NCBI RefSeq assembly: GCF_026343335.1
Contig: NZ_JAPELX010000001.1
Location: 1,054,001 to 1,118,000, forward strand
Length of the DNA: 64,000 bases
Source of the DNA: Streptomyces sp. NBC_00078
GTDB taxonomy: Bacteria; Actinomycetota; Actinomycetes; Streptomycetales; Streptomycetaceae
Direction: 5' to 3'
The first letter of the stretch is position 1; the number at the start of each line of letters is the position of its first letter. The notes beneath the pieces were generated by a model that was not told the DNA's origin, did not search any database, and saw only the letters and a program-made list of their open reading frames with translations. Both the position numbers and the translations under genes were made by a program. Shown here in pieces: positions 29,646-39,275 of the stretch.

Positions 29646-29872
29646 TGTTTCCACTCTCCTCGACTTGGCTCAGGGCTTCGTGACGGCTGGTCAGCACCAA
29701 AGAGCCGGATAGTGGAATGATCAGTAAATCGGACACATGAATAACGCTGGCGCGCCCATAAGCCACCGGATGGGGTAGCGCGGGACGCCACTTGGCCCGG
29801 GTGGTGGTGAGAGTCGGGCCCGGGTGGGTACATGCGCGCGCTCAAGGTCGACCGACCGGGAGGCGGGCACCC

Positions 29873-30370
29873 TTACGGGCGCCAGTACAGCGAGGGGTCG
29901 GGGTGCGCGGTGAAGCCAAGGTCGCGGTACAGGGGTTCACCTTCGGCGGAGGCGTGCAGGTCCACCCGGGCGACGTCGCGTTCACGGAACCAGTCGAGCA
30001 GGCCCCGCATGACGGCGCGGCTGTGGCCTCGCCGTCGGTGGGCCGGGTCGGTGACCACGCCGATCACCTGCCCGATCCGGCCGTTGCCCAGATGCGGCCC
30101 CGGCAGCCGTTGCTCGATCGTGCCGATACCGCAGGCCGCCAGGCCCCCGTCATCGTGAGCGTCCACCACGAGGATGCGCACGGTGTCCGCGGTGAGTTGC
30201 TCCTTGAGCGTGACGGCCAGGGCGTCCAGCCAGCCGTCGTCGGCCGACGGGGGTGCGAAGAAGTCGCCGCCGAGGTCTTCGAAGAGCAGGGTCCGCAGAC
30301 GCAGGAGCTCCACGAGGTCGTACTCCACCGCCTGGCGTACGGCGAAAAGGTGTCCGGCGCGTTGTCGCAT
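29873..30370 (-). CDS. GNAT-family N-acetyltransferase
   Basis: The 165-residue protein has the GNAT acetyl-CoA site as VIGVVTDPAHRRRGHSRAVM (the R/QxxGxG/A loop is RRRGHS). The C-terminal strand/helix is VDLHASAEGEPLYRDLGFTA, typical of the family. The acceptor substrate is unknown. ATG 30370 is only 26 bases from the divergent CGNR gene start, so both genes share one very short promoter region and at least one is probably leaderless. Confidence 0.88.
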   Translation of the reverse strand: MRQRAGHLFAVRQAVEYDLVELLRLRTLLFEDLGGDFFAPPSADDGWLDALAVTLKEQLTADTVRILVVDAHDDGGLAACGIGTIEQRLPGPHLGNGRIGQVIGVVTDPAHRRRGHSRAVMRGLLDWFRERDVARVDLHASAEGEPLYRDLGFTAHPDPSLYWRP

Positions 30371-30396
30371 GCCGTCCAGACTGATGTAATGGTCTT

Positions 30397-30918
30397 ATGC
30401 ACCTCAACCCTTACGGCGAGGATGCGGTGAACCTGGCCGCCGACCTGGCCAATCGGCGCCCCGCCGACGCCGAGGAACTTGCGGACCGCTGCCGGGCCGC
30501 CGGACTGGTGCTGGAGGGTCCGGCCGCACCGGAGGACCTGGCTCGTACCGCGGAGGCGCTGGACGCGTGGGAGAAGATCGTCGACGCCACCGATGACCAC
30601 GAGCGGGCCGAGCTGCTCAACGCGATGCTGGCGACGGCCTCCGCGTATCCGCGGATCACCAACCACGCTGCGAGCGGCTGGCATCTGCACTACCGCGACG
30701 AGCGACAACCCCTCGCCACCACGCTCGTCTCCGTGATCTCCGTGGGCACCGCACTGCACCTGGCAGGACGCGGGATGCACCGTCTCCGGCGCTGCGCCGT
30801 CACCGAGTGCACCACGATCTTCGCGGACACCTCCCGCACGGGACGGCAGCGCTACTGCTCCCAGCGCTGCGCCAACCGCGACGCGGTACGCCGCCACCGG
30901 GCCCGTACGACCGTGTGA
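30397..30918 (+). CDS. CGNR zinc-finger transcriptional regulator
   Basis: The 173-residue protein has an N-terminal stress-response ABATE-like domain (about 1-120) and a C-terminal CGNR zinc finger, RRCAVTECTTIFADTSRTGR followed by QRYCSQRCANRDAVRRHR, with four Cys ligands and the diagnostic C(A)NR motif. It probably binds DNA. There is no ribosome site before ATG 30397, while GTAATG/TAATGG lies just upstream, which fits leaderless initiation. Being divergent from the GNAT gene, it may regulate it. Confidence 0.88.
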   Translation: MHLNPYGEDAVNLAADLANRRPADAEELADRCRAAGLVLEGPAAPEDLARTAEALDAWEKIVDATDDHERAELLNAMLATASAYPRITNHAASGWHLHYRDERQPLATTLVSVISVGTALHLAGRGMHRLRRCAVTECTTIFADTSRTGRQRYCSQRCANRDAVRRHRARTTV

Positions 30919-30971
30919 GTCCGCCCGCGCGGCCGGCACCGGTCTCGTGCGCTCACGGCCCGCGGCACGGT

Positions 30972-32516
30972 TCACCGCGGCTGTTCGGTGAATCCGTCCC
31001 TGACGGTGTCGAAGACCGGACGGTAGATTTTCCAGTCGGTGTCGGGGGCCGACAGATAGATGTCGTACTCGCGGCCGCCGGCGGTGCCGTAGCCGAGGTC
31101 GATGGCACGGAAGAGGCGGGCCCGGCCCTGGAAGGTGAACTCCCACACCGCGGCCGGCTTCCCCCTGAATGTGGTCTCCTGCATCCGCAGCCTGCGGTAC
31201 GTGGCGTAGTTGACCTTGGTGTTCGCCTCGATGTCCTTGAAGTGCTCCACCGGCCGGGAGCCCGCGGGGTCCACCATGCCGACGGTGAGGCCGGCGAGGC
31301 CGGTCGGATCGGTGTAGGTGACCTCGTCGTCGCTCGACTCCTTCTTCTGCTTCCAGCCGTCCGGCACGGGGAAGGAGACGCCGAGTCCTTCGTCACGGAC
31401 CAGGTGGTAGCCGTCGGGGACGGGCGAGGCGGACCGAGTGGGCGAGCCGCCGGCCGCGCCGTGGTCGCCCCGGTGCGAGGACACATAGAGCGCGACGGCG
31501 GCGGTGACGGCCGCCACCAGGACGGCGACGACCGGCACGAGGACACGGCGCCCGGGGCCGGTACGGCGCCGTCGCGTGCTCCGGTCCGGCGGCACGGGCG
31601 GGACCGGCCGCGTCCCGGAGGTGCGGGTGGGCGGGTGGCCGTCCTGTGCGACGGGCCACCCTGCGTCGGCGACGCCGGACGTCCGCGTGGTGGGCGTGCC
31701 GTCGGACCAGGTGGCTCGCAGCGCCCGTTCCGTCTGCTCGGCCGTGGGCCGGTCCTCGGGGGCCTTCGCCAGCAGGGCGTCGATGAGTGGTTCCAGGCCA
31801 CCGGCCTGCCGCATCGGCTCCAGCGGGTCGACGGCGATGGCGTACGCGGTCTCCATGGCGGTGTCGCGGCGGTAGGGCAGGCGTCCCTCCACCGCCTGGT
31901 ACAGCATGGTGCCCAGCGACCACAGGTCCGAGGCCGGACCGGGTTTCTGGCCGCGGATCCGTTCCGGGGCCATGAAGTCGATGGAGCCGATCATCTCGCC
32001 GGTCCGGGTGAGCGTGGAGGTCCCGGCGGTCTGGGCGATGCCGAAATCGGTCAGGACGATGCGGCCCTCGGCGCCGAGCATGACGTTGCCGGGCTTGATG
32101 TCGCGGTGCAGGACGCCGACGGCGTGGGCGGCCCGTACGGCGGAGATCACACCGAGGCCGATGCGTGCGGCCTCCTGCGGCGGCAGCGTCCGGCCGCCCT
32201 TGAGGACGTCGGCGAGAGTGGGCGCGGGGACGTACTCCATGACGATGCACGGCTGCCCGTCGTCGTCGACGACGTCATGGACGACGACCACGTTGGGGTG
32301 CACGACGCGGGCGGCGCTGCGCGCCTCACGGCGGATGCGCTCGTAGAGCGTGGTGATCTCGCCGTCGGACAGGTGCGGCGGTGTGTGGAGCCTCTTGAGC
32401 GCGACCTGCCGGGCGAGTTCCTCGTCCTCGGCGCGCCAGACCGTGCCCATGCCGCCGCGCCCGATGAGCTCGACGAGCCGGTAACGCCCGGCGACGAGCC
32501 TCCCTTCGTCCGACAC
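30972..32516 (-). CDS. Transmembrane Ser/Thr protein kinase (PknB-like) with extracellular domain
   Basis: The 514-residue protein has an N-terminal Hanks-type kinase (about 10-265): GRGGMGTVWRA glycine loop, VALKRLH ATP Lys, HRDIKPGNVML catalytic loop, DFGIAQ and APERI activation segment. A basic Pro/Thr juxtamembrane stretch leads to one membrane helix around residue 335 (LVPVVAVLVAAVTAAVALYV) and a C-terminal outside domain of about 160 residues with no PASTA repeats. GTG 32516 has GGAGGG at good spacing. It may be the last gene of a minus-strand group with the VOC and phosphatase genes upstream. Confidence 0.92.
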   Translation of the reverse strand: MSDEGRLVAGRYRLVELIGRGGMGTVWRAEDEELARQVALKRLHTPPHLSDGEITTLYERIRREARSAARVVHPNVVVVHDVVDDDGQPCIVMEYVPAPTLADVLKGGRTLPPQEAARIGLGVISAVRAAHAVGVLHRDIKPGNVMLGAEGRIVLTDFGIAQTAGTSTLTRTGEMIGSIDFMAPERIRGQKPGPASDLWSLGTMLYQAVEGRLPYRRDTAMETAYAIAVDPLEPMRQAGGLEPLIDALLAKAPEDRPTAEQTERALRATWSDGTPTTRTSGVADAGWPVAQDGHPPTRTSGTRPVPPVPPDRSTRRRRTGPGRRVLVPVVAVLVAAVTAAVALYVSSHRGDHGAAGGSPTRSASPVPDGYHLVRDEGLGVSFPVPDGWKQKKESSDDEVTYTDPTGLAGLTVGMVDPAGSRPVEHFKDIEANTKVNYATYRRLRMQETTFRGKPAAVWEFTFQGRARLFRAIDLGYGTAGGREYDIYLSAPDTDWKIYRPVFDTVRDGFTEQPR

Positions 32517-32610
32517 TGCTGACCCTCCGCCGCTCTGCCCCCTTTTTTCTGCATCACTCAGCCATGCACACTAACCGACCTTGGTGACGAACCATGGTGA
32601 GGTCCGTCCG

Positions 32611-33048
32611 TCAGACCAGGCAGAACTCGTTTCCCTCCGGGTCCGCCATCACCATGTGGTCGGGCCTGCCGTCCAGGTCTTCCTGACGGATCACGGTCGC
32701 GCCCGCGGCGGTCAACCGCTCCGCCGCCTCGGCCACCCGCGGCCATCGCTGCTCCCAGGGTGTCTCGCGGCCACCGCCGACCTGTACGTCCAGATGCACC
32801 CGGTTCTTCGCCGTCTTCGGCTCCGGAACCTGCAGGAACGAGAGATTGGGTCCCACTCCGTCCGGGTCGCTGAGGTAGGCGCCCTCGTCCCACTCGTTCT
32901 CAGGGACCTCGTGATGGGCGAGCCACTCCTCCCAGCTGCCGAATCCGACGGGTGCGGGCCGCTCCACATATCCCAGCGCCAGAGCCCAGAACCTGGCCAG
33001 CTTCGCCGGTCCCGCGCAGTCGATGGTCACGGTCCACCTGGTCGCCAT
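32611..33048 (-). CDS. VOC (glyoxalase-like) family protein
   Basis: The 145-residue protein starts RWTVTIDCAGPAKLARFWALAL and ends HMVMADPEGNEFCLV, the standard beginning and end of glyoxalase_6-type VOC domains, including the VHLDVQV metal-side strand. Reaction and ligand are unknown. GGAGGG lies directly before ATG 33048. It starts 31 bases after the stop of the phosphatase gene and is probably co-transcribed with it. Confidence 0.85.
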   Translation of the reverse strand: MATRWTVTIDCAGPAKLARFWALALGYVERPAPVGFGSWEEWLAHHEVPENEWDEGAYLSDPDGVGPNLSFLQVPEPKTAKNRVHLDVQVGGGRETPWEQRWPRVAEAAERLTAAGATVIRQEDLDGRPDHMVMADPEGNEFCLV

Positions 33049-33079
33049 ACGCCCTCCCCTGTCGCGGCCGATGCCGCCG

Positions 33080-35542
33080 TCACGGTATCTCCTGTTCTGC
33101 CCAGATGATTTTCCCGCCGGTCGTGTGCCGAGCGCCCCAGCGGTCGGTCAGCTGGGCCACCAGGAAGAGGCCGCGGCCGCCCTCGTCCATGCTCCTGGCA
33201 TGCCTCAGCCGGGGGGCCGTACCGCTGGCGTCGGAAACCTCGCAGGTCAGGCGGGCGCCGCGGATCAGCCGTAGCCGGAGGGGCGGCTCGGCGTAGCGGA
33301 TCGCGTTGGTGACCAGCTCGCTCACCACGAGTTCCGTCGTCATGGCCAGCTCCGCCAGCCCCCAGGCCTCCACCTGGCGGGTCGCCAGGGCACGGATGTC
33401 GGCCACGGCGGACGGGTCCACGGGTACGTCCCAGGAGACGACGCGGTCGGCGCCCAGGGCGTGCGTGCGCGCCAGGAGCAGGGCGATGTCGTCGGGCTGC
33501 GGCACGGGCACGAGCTGCTGCACCGCGGACGTGCACAGGGTGGACAGGTCGGCGTCGGACCGGGCCAGCACGTCGGCGAGCCGGGACATGCCCAACTCCA
33601 TGTCGCAGTCGGCGCCTTCGATGAGGCCGTCGGTGTACAGCCCGAGCAGGCTGTTCTCGGCGAGTTCGATCTCGGTGGCTTCGAAGGCCATGCCGCCCAG
33701 CCCGAGCGGCGGACCGGCCGGAGGTTCGGGGAAGGACGCCTGTCCGTCGGGTGTGACGACGATGGGGGGCGGGTGTCCGGCGCGGGCCATCGTGCACCGC
33801 CCGGTGACCGGATCGTAGACGGCGTACAGACAGGTCGCCCCGAGGAAGGCGGACGTGGACCGGTGCTCTGTCTCGTCGTAGGTCTTCTCGGCGCTCAGCC
33901 GGAGCACGAGGTCGTCGAGGTGGGCCAGGAGCTCGTCGGGGGGCAGCTCCATGTCGGCGAGGGTCTGCACCGCGGTGCGCAGCCGGCCCATGGCCGCCGC
34001 GGCGGTGATGCCGTGCCCCACCACGTCGCCGACGACGAGGCCGACCCGCGCCCCGGACAGGGGGATCACGTCGAACCAGTCGCCGCCGACCCCGCCCGTC
34101 GGGTCGGCCGGCAGATACGCGGAGGCCACCTCCAGCGCTGTGCCGCCGGTCAGGGCCTGCGGCAGCAGACTGCGCTGCAGGGTGACCGCCGCCGTGTGTT
34201 CCCGGGTGTAGCGGCGGGCGTTGTCGACGCACAGCGCCGCGCGCGCCACCAGCTCCCGGGCCAGCAGTACGTCGTCGGACTGGAACGAGACGGGGTTGAG
34301 CGACCGGATGAACGTGGTGAGGCCCAGGACGGTGTCGCGCGCCCGCATCGGCACGGAGATGAGGGAGTGCAGTCCGAACTCCCGGATCCTCTCCGCTCTC
34401 TCGGGCTGTTCGGCCACCCACAGCTCGTCGGACGGATCGAGGACCGCGGTCAGGATCGGCTCGCCGCGGATGAGCAGGTTCACGTCGTGTGACGGAGGGA
34501 GGAAGTCCACTCTGTCCCCGAGCCGGGCCACGGCCTCCGGGCAGCCCTCCCGCACCGAGTTCAGGCCGGCCCGGCGCATCAGCGGCCTGACGGACGCCGG
34601 CCCGGCGTCCGTGAGCCACGCGCCGTGGCCTTCGCTGCTCAGGACGGGCTCCAGAAGGTCGACGACGACGAAGTCCGCCAAACGGGGTACGGCGAAGTCG
34701 GCGAGTTCCTGCGCCGTCCGCATCACGTCCAGAGTGGTGCCCACACAGGCGCCGGCCTCGTTGACCAGCGTCAGCAGGCGGCGGGCGTTCCACCGCTCGG
34801 TGACGTCGAGGACCATGTAGCACACCCCGGTGACGGAGTCGCCCGCGTCCACCAGGGGGAAGAAGGACGTGGAGTAGGCGTGCTGGCGGTGGGGGTCGGC
34901 CCAGCTCCACCCCAGGTACTCGTAGTCGGTGACCGGGGTTCCGGTGTCCAGGACCCGGCGCATCAGCCCTTCGAGGGCGGCCGCCTGCAGCCCCGGCAGC
35001 AGCTCGCTCAGCCGGCGTCCCAGCCGCTGCTCACGGGGCACACCGCCGAACCGTTCGAGCGTGTCGTTCAGCCACACGTAGCGCAGCTCCAGGTCCATCA
35101 CCGCCATGCCGACCGGGGACCGGGTGAGGAACCCGTCGAGCACGGACTGGCCCATGGTCCACTGCTGCCGCAGCTCCCGCGCCGAGATCAGGAAGCACTC
35201 CTTGCCGCCCAGCCGGAAGGACGCGGAGACCCTCAGGTCGACGTCGACCACCCGGCCGTCGCGGTGGCGTACGGGGATCAGACCGCTCCAGCCCATGCCG
35301 GCACGGCACCTCTGCGCCACACCGGCCACCCGGGCGGGGTCCGCCGGCATCGCGACCAGGCGTGCGGCGGGGCGGCCGACCATCTCGGACGCCGGGTGTC
35401 CGAGGAGTGCCTCGGCGCCCCGCGTCCAGCCGACCACCACGCCCTCGGCGGACACGACCGCCGCGGCGTCGGTGGACGCGTCGAGGGCGTCGCGCAGTCC
35501 TGCGGGCGTCGGCCCGTCGGGTGCTTCTCGCACAGGATCCAT
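33080..35542 (-). CDS. PAS-PAS-GAF-PP2C (SpoIIE/RsbU-like) phosphatase with C-terminal HATPase
   Basis: This 820-residue paralogue of the protein at 4244-6703 has the same layout: PAS about 15-125 (AEGVVVGWTRGAEALLGH), PAS 135-250 (SPVGMAVMDLELRYVWLN), GAF 270-450, PP2C 470-680 (GGDWFDVIPLSGARV, GDVVGHG, LYTDGLIEG) and HATPase 700-815 (SELVTNAIRYAEPP, DEGGRGL). It should act on an STAS/anti-sigma partner not present here. The frame is open far upstream; ATG 35542 is chosen because the first PAS domain begins shortly after, although its ribosome site is weak. It is divergent from another phosphatase. Confidence 0.9.
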   Translation of the reverse strand: MDPVREAPDGPTPAGLRDALDASTDAAAVVSAEGVVVGWTRGAEALLGHPASEMVGRPAARLVAMPADPARVAGVAQRCRAGMGWSGLIPVRHRDGRVVDVDLRVSASFRLGGKECFLISARELRQQWTMGQSVLDGFLTRSPVGMAVMDLELRYVWLNDTLERFGGVPREQRLGRRLSELLPGLQAAALEGLMRRVLDTGTPVTDYEYLGWSWADPHRQHAYSTSFFPLVDAGDSVTGVCYMVLDVTERWNARRLLTLVNEAGACVGTTLDVMRTAQELADFAVPRLADFVVVDLLEPVLSSEGHGAWLTDAGPASVRPLMRRAGLNSVREGCPEAVARLGDRVDFLPPSHDVNLLIRGEPILTAVLDPSDELWVAEQPERAERIREFGLHSLISVPMRARDTVLGLTTFIRSLNPVSFQSDDVLLARELVARAALCVDNARRYTREHTAAVTLQRSLLPQALTGGTALEVASAYLPADPTGGVGGDWFDVIPLSGARVGLVVGDVVGHGITAAAAMGRLRTAVQTLADMELPPDELLAHLDDLVLRLSAEKTYDETEHRSTSAFLGATCLYAVYDPVTGRCTMARAGHPPPIVVTPDGQASFPEPPAGPPLGLGGMAFEATEIELAENSLLGLYTDGLIEGADCDMELGMSRLADVLARSDADLSTLCTSAVQQLVPVPQPDDIALLLARTHALGADRVVSWDVPVDPSAVADIRALATRQVEAWGLAELAMTTELVVSELVTNAIRYAEPPLRLRLIRGARLTCEVSDASGTAPRLRHARSMDEGGRGLFLVAQLTDRWGARHTTGGKIIWAEQEIP

Positions 35543-35752
35543 GGGTGCCGTCCGGGTGCCGTTCCGTACAGGACCATGTTCCTGCTTGTCCGTCGGATGT
35601 GCACGGCCCGGGCGGGCGCCCTGCCGCCGCCCGCTCCGCTTCCGCCCGGCCCGAAGCGGAGGGAGCATGGAAGTGCCGCTGGTCAAAACCCGGATCCATG
35701 GCGACACCGACAGGTTCGCCTGATCCCGCGGCACGGTGGAGGTGGTTCCCGG

Positions 35753-37819
35753 ATGACAGCCGAATCCTTCCGGTCCGAAGGTGAGGAACACGGCCTCGAT
35801 TCGCCTCCGCCGACCGGTCTGCTGGACGTCCTGAGCGTGGCCGCGACGGTCGTCGACGGCGACGGGCGCATCGTGTTCTGGACCCCGCAGGCGGAGGAGC
35901 TGTTCGGGTACACCGCGCAGGAGGCGCTGGGCAAGTACGCGGCCCGGCTGCTCATCCATCCAGAGCATCTGAAGTCGGTGGTCAGGCTGTTCACGGAGGT
36001 GCTGGAGACGGGCCGGAGCTGGGCCGGTGCCTTCCCCGTCCGGCACAAGGACGGCAGCAGCCGGCTGATGGAGTTCCGCAACATGCGGCTCCAGGACGAT
36101 CTCGGGGACGTCTACGCGCTGGGCATCGCGGCCGACCACAACCTCCTGCAGCGCGTCGAGACCGATCTGGCCCTGTGCGAGCGGCTGATCAACCAGTCTC
36201 CGATCGGCCTGGCCCTGCTGGACCCCGAGCTGCGGTATCTGCTGGTCAACCCGGCGCTGGAGCGTATCGACGGCTTCCCCGCCGCGGACCATGTGGGTCG
36301 CCGCCTCAGGGAGACCCTGCCCCTGCCCGACGTCGACACCATCGAGTCCGCGCTGCGTCAGGTGCTCACCACCGGCACCCCGCTGCTCGACCAGTACCAC
36401 GTGGGCCGTCCGCCGGCCGACCCCGATCACGAACACGCCTGGTCCCTGTCCTTCTACCGCCTGGAGGACCCCGGCGGGCGGGTCCTGGGGGCGGCCGCCT
36501 CGGTCGTCGACGTCACCGAACGGCACCGCGCCGCCGCCGAGGCCGACCGGGCGCGGCGCCGCCTCGCCCTCATCGCCGACGCGTCCGTGCGCGTCGGCAC
36601 CACACTGGAGGTCGAGGAGACCGCCCGTGAACTGGCCGAGATCGCCGTCCCGCAGCTCGCCGACGTGGTCGCCGTCGACATCCTCGACTCCGCCCTGGCC
36701 TGCCGCCGCTCACGCAGACCGGACGACGGCCCGGAACTCTTCCGCGCCCTCGCGCTCAAGGCGGCCCACCCGACCGTGGCGCTGCGCGCCGCGGACCCTC
36801 CCGGCGGTCTCGCCGCCTACGAGGGGGACCGCCTGGTCACGCTGTGCGTCCACACCGGCCGGCCGGTCCTGGTGCGGCACGTCGGCGAGCACGATCTGCC
36901 GCGTATCGCCCGGGACGCCGAGGCGGGTTCGCTGCTGGCCCGGGCCGGCGTCCACTCGTATCTCGCCGTGCCGCTGATCGCGCACGGCGAGGTGCTGGGC
37001 GCCCTCGATCTCAAGCGCACCAGCAACCCGCTCCCGTTCGACCAGGACGATGTCGTCCTGGCCTCCGAGCTGGCCGGCCGTGCGGCCGTGGCCATCGACA
37101 ACGCCCGCTGGTTCCAGAGCGTGCGCAACACCGCCCTGACACTGCAGCGCAGCCTGCTGCCCGACCACCCGCCCCAGCACTCGGGGCTCGAACTCGCCTC
37201 CCGCTACCAGCCCGCCCAGGCCACCAGCGAGGTCGGCGGCGACTGGTACGACGTCATTCCGCTGAGCGACGACCGGACCGCCCTGGTCGTCGGCGACGTC
37301 ATGGGCAACGGCATCGACGCCGCCGCCACCATGGGCCGGCTGCGCACCGCCACCTGCGCCTACGCGGAACTCGACCTCGACCCCGGCGCCGTGCTCCAGC
37401 ACCTCGACAAGATCACCTGCGATCTGGAGCACTACATCGTCACCTGCATCTACGCCGTCTACGACCCGCACACGAGGCTGTGCCGCATCGCCAACGCCGG
37501 ACACATGCCGCCCGCCCTGGCCGGCCCGGACCATGCCCCCGAGCTGCTCGACCTGCCCTCCGGCGCACCGCTCGGCGTCGGCGGCGTCCCCTTCGAGGCG
37601 ACCACGGCCCGTCTCGACCCCGGTGATCTGCTGGTCCTCTACACCGACGGCCTGGTCGAGACCCGGCACCACTCGATCGACGACCGTCTGGACGTCCTGC
37701 TCAGCTTCCTCGACGAGCCCCACCGACCCCTGGAGGAAACCTGCGACCTCCTGCTCTACGGCCTGCGCCACCCCGACGACTACGACGACGTGGCCCTCCT
37801 CGTCGCCCGGGCGCTGTAG
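35753..37819 (+). CDS. PAS-PAS-GAF-PP2C (SpoIIE/RsbU-like) phosphatase without HATPase
   Basis: The 688-residue protein has PAS about 20-125 (ATVVDGDGRIVFWTPQAEEL), PAS 140-260 (SPIGLALLDPELRYLLVN), GAF 275-450 and PP2C 475-688 (GGDWYDVIPL, VVGDVMGNG, LYTDGLVETR). It ends after the phosphatase, unlike its divergent neighbour, so it lacks a kinase-like part. ATG 35753 has GGAGGT nine bases upstream. The two-PAS input suggests sensing of a small ligand or redox/light signal, but no cofactor residue can be assigned. Confidence 0.9.
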   Translation: MTAESFRSEGEEHGLDSPPPTGLLDVLSVAATVVDGDGRIVFWTPQAEELFGYTAQEALGKYAARLLIHPEHLKSVVRLFTEVLETGRSWAGAFPVRHKDGSSRLMEFRNMRLQDDLGDVYALGIAADHNLLQRVETDLALCERLINQSPIGLALLDPELRYLLVNPALERIDGFPAADHVGRRLRETLPLPDVDTIESALRQVLTTGTPLLDQYHVGRPPADPDHEHAWSLSFYRLEDPGGRVLGAAASVVDVTERHRAAAEADRARRRLALIADASVRVGTTLEVEETARELAEIAVPQLADVVAVDILDSALACRRSRRPDDGPELFRALALKAAHPTVALRAADPPGGLAAYEGDRLVTLCVHTGRPVLVRHVGEHDLPRIARDAEAGSLLARAGVHSYLAVPLIAHGEVLGALDLKRTSNPLPFDQDDVVLASELAGRAAVAIDNARWFQSVRNTALTLQRSLLPDHPPQHSGLELASRYQPAQATSEVGGDWYDVIPLSDDRTALVVGDVMGNGIDAAATMGRLRTATCAYAELDLDPGAVLQHLDKITCDLEHYIVTCIYAVYDPHTRLCRIANAGHMPPALAGPDHAPELLDLPSGAPLGVGGVPFEATTARLDPGDLLVLYTDGLVETRHHSIDDRLDVLLSFLDEPHRPLEETCDLLLYGLRHPDDYDDVALLVARAL

Positions 37820-37925
37820 GGAACCCGGGTGGCGGGACACGCGTTCTCGTCCATGAGTTCGCGACCCAGGGCAGCCCGCCTGCCCGCCGGTGACAGAAAT
37901 CGGTGACAGAGACCAGGGGGACATG

Positions 37926-38180
37926 ATGAGCGAAAAGGCCCGCAGACTGTTCGAGGCGCTCGACCTCGACCACAACGGGACCCTGACCCGCGACGAGGTG
38001 ATCATCGCCCTGCGGTCGAAGGGTCCGACGCTCGCCGCGGCGGGGGATCTGCCGTTCTGGGCCCTGGGAGACGCCGACGCCTCGTCAGCCCTGTTCGACG
38101 CCGCCGACCAGAACGGGGACGCGGTACTGACCCTGGAGGAGTTCGCGGCGGTGGTGGACCGCCGTTTCGGCTGGCACTGA
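37926..38180 (+). CDS. Small EF-hand calcium-binding protein
   Basis: The 84-residue protein is a calmodulin-like pair of EF-hands: DLDHNGTLTRDE and DAADQNGDAVLTLEE, both with acidic residues at loop positions 1, 3 and 12 (calerythrin-like). There is no signal peptide, so it acts inside the cell as a calcium buffer or sensor. The start is ATG 37926 (ATG 37923 is adjacent); the AGGGGG ribosome site favours it. It lies 106 bases after the phosphatase stop. Confidence 0.88.
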   Translation: MSEKARRLFEALDLDHNGTLTRDEVIIALRSKGPTLAAAGDLPFWALGDADASSALFDAADQNGDAVLTLEEFAAVVDRRFGWH

Positions 38181-38490
38181 GGCCAGGAGACGCGGCACTG
38201 AGGTCAGCTCCGGTCAGCTCCGAGCCGGGGGTGAGCGCCACGAAGTCCGCGTTCGACGGATTGCGCAGAGGATTCGCATCCGTCCGTCGTCCGTGCCGTT
38301 GCCGCGGCCGGGGTGAGGTCGTACGGGCGGGAGATGGGTGCGCCCCATCAGGCGGCGCAGCGGGGTCACGCGGCTGCGGATCCAGACAGTCTTGCCGGTG
38401 TTCATGGACCCACCCTGCGTCGCGGCGGCCCGGACAGCCAGGTCCCTCCGGCACGGAGGATCACCGGTCCCGGTAGCGGTGCCACCACGA
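38181..38490. other. Convergent gap; possible 63-codon minus-strand frame
   Basis: These 310 bases separate the EF-hand and DUF6629 genes. A minus-strand frame starting ATG 38405 (MNTGKTVWIRSRVTPLRRL, behind AGGGTGG) runs to 38214, but it resembles no family I know and its composition is that of a shadow frame. No clear terminator was found. Confidence 0.3.
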
Positions 38491-39114
38491 TCACCGGGAA
38501 TACGCCTGCCGCCGTCGTTCCACCCACGCGAACACCACCACCGATCCCGCCGCCGCGAACGCGCACCAGGTGGAGACGAACTCCAGCCGCCACAGCGTCC
38601 AGGACACCAGCGCACCCGCCGCGGCCAGGACACCGAGCCCCCTCAGCAGGCGGTCGCCGGAGAGCAGGAACGCGCCGACCGTGGCCAGCAGATAGCCCGC
38701 GACGAGCAATCCTGCGTGCGGCAACCCGATGACGTAGCCGACGGTGTGACCGCGGATCTCGGCCCGCACCGGTCGGGTGGCGAGGCTGTGTGCCAGCGCG
38801 GCGGCGGTCGCGAGGCCGGAAACGAGGGGGATCGCCTGCCTGGCTCCGGAATGCCGCGGCAGCGCACAGAGCACGGCCACCGGCACCCACACCGCCAGCA
38901 GCGGAAAGGCGATCACGGCCCAGGCGACGGTGGCCGGTCCCGTGCCGCCTCCGGCATGCCAGACCCAGGCCTCGACCTGCTGGTGAACGCCGAGCAGCAG
39001 CGGCAGCGCGGCAAGCGGCAGGTCGCCCGTCCGCTGTGTCCGCGCCACGCAGGCCACACCGACACAGGCGATCCCGGCACCCGCGACGAGGTCGGCCGTA
39101 GCACTCCAGCACAT
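38491..39114 (-). CDS. DUF6629-type membrane protein
   Basis: The 207-residue protein begins MCWSATADLVAG, the hallmark start of the DUF6629 family, and has about six or seven hydrophobic segments (for example VAWAVIAFPLLAVWVPVAVL, LLVAGYLLATVGAFLL, LGVLAAAGALVSW). It is an integral membrane protein of unknown function. ATG 39114 is fixed by the conserved N-terminus. It is divergent from the phosphatase gene at 39276. Confidence 0.85.
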   Translation of the reverse strand: MCWSATADLVAGAGIACVGVACVARTQRTGDLPLAALPLLLGVHQQVEAWVWHAGGGTGPATVAWAVIAFPLLAVWVPVAVLCALPRHSGARQAIPLVSGLATAAALAHSLATRPVRAEIRGHTVGYVIGLPHAGLLVAGYLLATVGAFLLSGDRLLRGLGVLAAAGALVSWTLWRLEFVSTWCAFAAAGSVVVFAWVERRRQAYSR

Positions 39115-39275
39115 GGCACCACCATGGCGTCGACCGTGCCGCAACGCCATGAGACAAGCTGATGTCTCCAAGGAGCGGCCCGCTCTCCGGAAAGACCACG
39201 AGCCCAGGCCGCCCGCCGCGTTCGCTTCTATGGTGGGGACCACACACTGACGGCCGGCGCCGAGGCAGGCAGGGC

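Noticed and set aside
27569..29683. Plus-strand 704-codon frame with collagen-like ASPGAPDTQ repeats
   Set aside because: It is the antisense of the PEHPEKPAY minisatellite, which stays open in several frames because unit lengths are multiples of three. It has no ribosome site or signal peptide, and its 5' half is antisense to conserved APH sequence.
34625..35752. Long N-terminal extension of the phosphatase at 35753
   Set aside because: It lies antisense to the conserved PAS/GAF coding region of the opposite-strand phosphatase; GGAGGT before ATG 35753 marks the true start.
38214..38405. 63-codon minus-strand frame MNTGKTVWIRSRVTPLRRL...
   Set aside because: It has an acceptable ribosome site but no family resemblance and a composition like nearby shadow frames; kept only as a note on the gap.
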